A stretch of DNA of 64,000 nt from Caproiciproducens galactitolivorans (GTDB lineage Bacteria; Bacillota; Clostridia; Oscillospirales; Acutalibacteraceae), in contig NZ_SRMQ01000010.1 in the NCBI RefSeq assembly GCF_004768785.1, forward strand, positions 1 to 64,000. The letters run 5' to 3'. This document shows, piece after piece, positions 63,444-64,000 of the stretch (position 1 is its first letter; each line of letters starts with the position of its first letter). The position numbers were made by a program, and so were the translations under genes. The notes beneath the pieces are model-generated. The model ran no database searches and was not told the origin of the DNA. It saw only the letters and a program-made list of their open reading frames with translations.

Positions 63444-64000
63444 ATGCAGCAAAATGAGACACTCACCTTTCAAAAAGGGCTGAAAGACGGTTTACCCATC
63501 TGCCTTGGCTATATCAGCGTTTCGTTCGCGTTTGGCATGATGGCGACGCAGGGAGGGCTGCCTGTTTGGGTCGCGCTCCTGATATCCATGACCAATCTGA
63601 CCAGCGCCGGGCAGTTTGCGGGAACGCAGTTGATCCTGACAGGGGGGCTGTACATAGAAATTGCGGTAACAACTTTTGTCATTAATATCCGCTATATGTT
63701 GATGTCGCTTTCCTTATCGCAAAAGGTGGACGAAACCATGACGTCCTTACAGCGGTTTGTGCTTTCCTTCGGCGTTACCGACGAGGTTTTTGCGGTTGCC
63801 ATGCAGCAGAAGGGGAATATCAACGCGCGGTACTTTTCCGGGTTGATCGCTGCACCTTATGCCGGCTGGACGCTCGGGACGTTTTTGGGCGCTGCCGCAA
63901 CCGGCCTTTTGCCAGGATGCGTGCGCACCGCGCTTGGAATCGCCATTTACGGTATGTTCATCGCCATTATTATCCCGCCCGCAAAAAAGGCGAAGCCGAT
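63444..64000 (+). CDS. azlC: AzlC family branched-chain amino acid exporter (partial)
   Basis: The first 185 codons of an AzlC-like membrane protein; the gene continues beyond the window. The N-terminal KGLKDGLPICLGYISVSFAF, then SAGQFAG and FVINIRYMLMSLSLSQ are AzlC hallmarks, with several transmembrane helices. AzlC with AzlD exports branched-chain amino acids or analogues. Its position 54 bp behind leuB fits a role in leucine homeostasis and possibly co-transcription. The SD is GGAGAG. Confidence 0.88.
   Translation, partial: MQQNETLTFQKGLKDGLPICLGYISVSFAFGMMATQGGLPVWVALLISMTNLTSAGQFAGTQLILTGGLYIEIAVTTFVINIRYMLMSLSLSQKVDETMTSLQRFVLSFGVTDEVFAVAMQQKGNINARYFSGLIAAPYAGWTLGTFLGAAATGLLPGCVRTALGIAIYGMFIAIIIPPAKKAKP

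Overview
The window looks like chromosome of a spore-forming member of the Bacillota, class Clostridia (probably an Oscillospirales/Ruminococcaceae-type anaerobe). This is inferred from a spoIID-like gene, a T-box leucine operon, a GlgC/GlgD glycogen operon, clostridial GlpA-like/FAD/DUF1667 redox trios, PTS genes, and intermediate-GC host genes with strong SD sequences and near-consensus sigma-A promoters. No rRNA, tRNA or CRISPR array was seen.

Positions 1-14.1 kb are a carbohydrate catabolic locus. It holds the end of a class II fructose-bisphosphate aldolase, a phosphohexomutase, RpiB-like and TIM-like isomerases, a RuBisCO-like protein, and a GlpA-like dehydrogenase with its two redox partners. 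A DeoR-family regulator separates these from a divergent operon with a class II (FucA-type) aldolase and a galactitol-type PTS permease (EIIA, EIIB, EIIC), followed by ptsI and ptsH. The TIM-like and RpiB-like proteins resemble the erythritol enzymes EryH and EryI. The likely scheme is PTS uptake of a polyol, oxidation of the polyol phosphate, then isomerisation and aldol cleavage; the role of the RuBisCO-like protein is open. Next come a YcxB-like protein, an MBOAT/DHHW O-acylation pair and a second ptsI (14.1-19.3 kb).

Positions 19.7-30.7 kb hold an oligopeptide ABC operon (oppBCDFA) behind a structured leader, and a branched-chain amino acid ABC operon (livJHMGF). Then follow a spoIID-like gene (minus strand), citrate synthase, an unknown membrane protein and gap (GAPDH).

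The exceptional feature is a 15,147-bp AT-rich integrated element (35700-50923) inserted in the 3' end of gap and bounded by a perfect 77-bp direct repeat that regenerates the gap reading frame. All its genes are on the + strand: a tyrosine integrase, two head-tail connector proteins (one with Ig-like domains), a holin-like protein, an array of CxxC zinc-ribbon microprotein cassettes with matching terminator hairpins, scaffold, major capsid protein, a Cro/C1-type regulator, unknown genes, a primase-polymerase with zinc finger, small and large terminase, and portal. It has a full capsid and packaging set but no tail, baseplate, tape-measure or endolysin gene. It therefore looks like a capsid-forming phage satellite (cf-PICI-like) that would borrow tails and lysis from a helper phage.

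After the element come the displaced gap terminator, a glycogen operon (glgB, glgC, glgD, glgA), small unknown genes including a broken secreted-protein gene, an XRE regulator, a histidine phosphatase, and a T-box-controlled leuA-leuB operon followed by a partial azlC.
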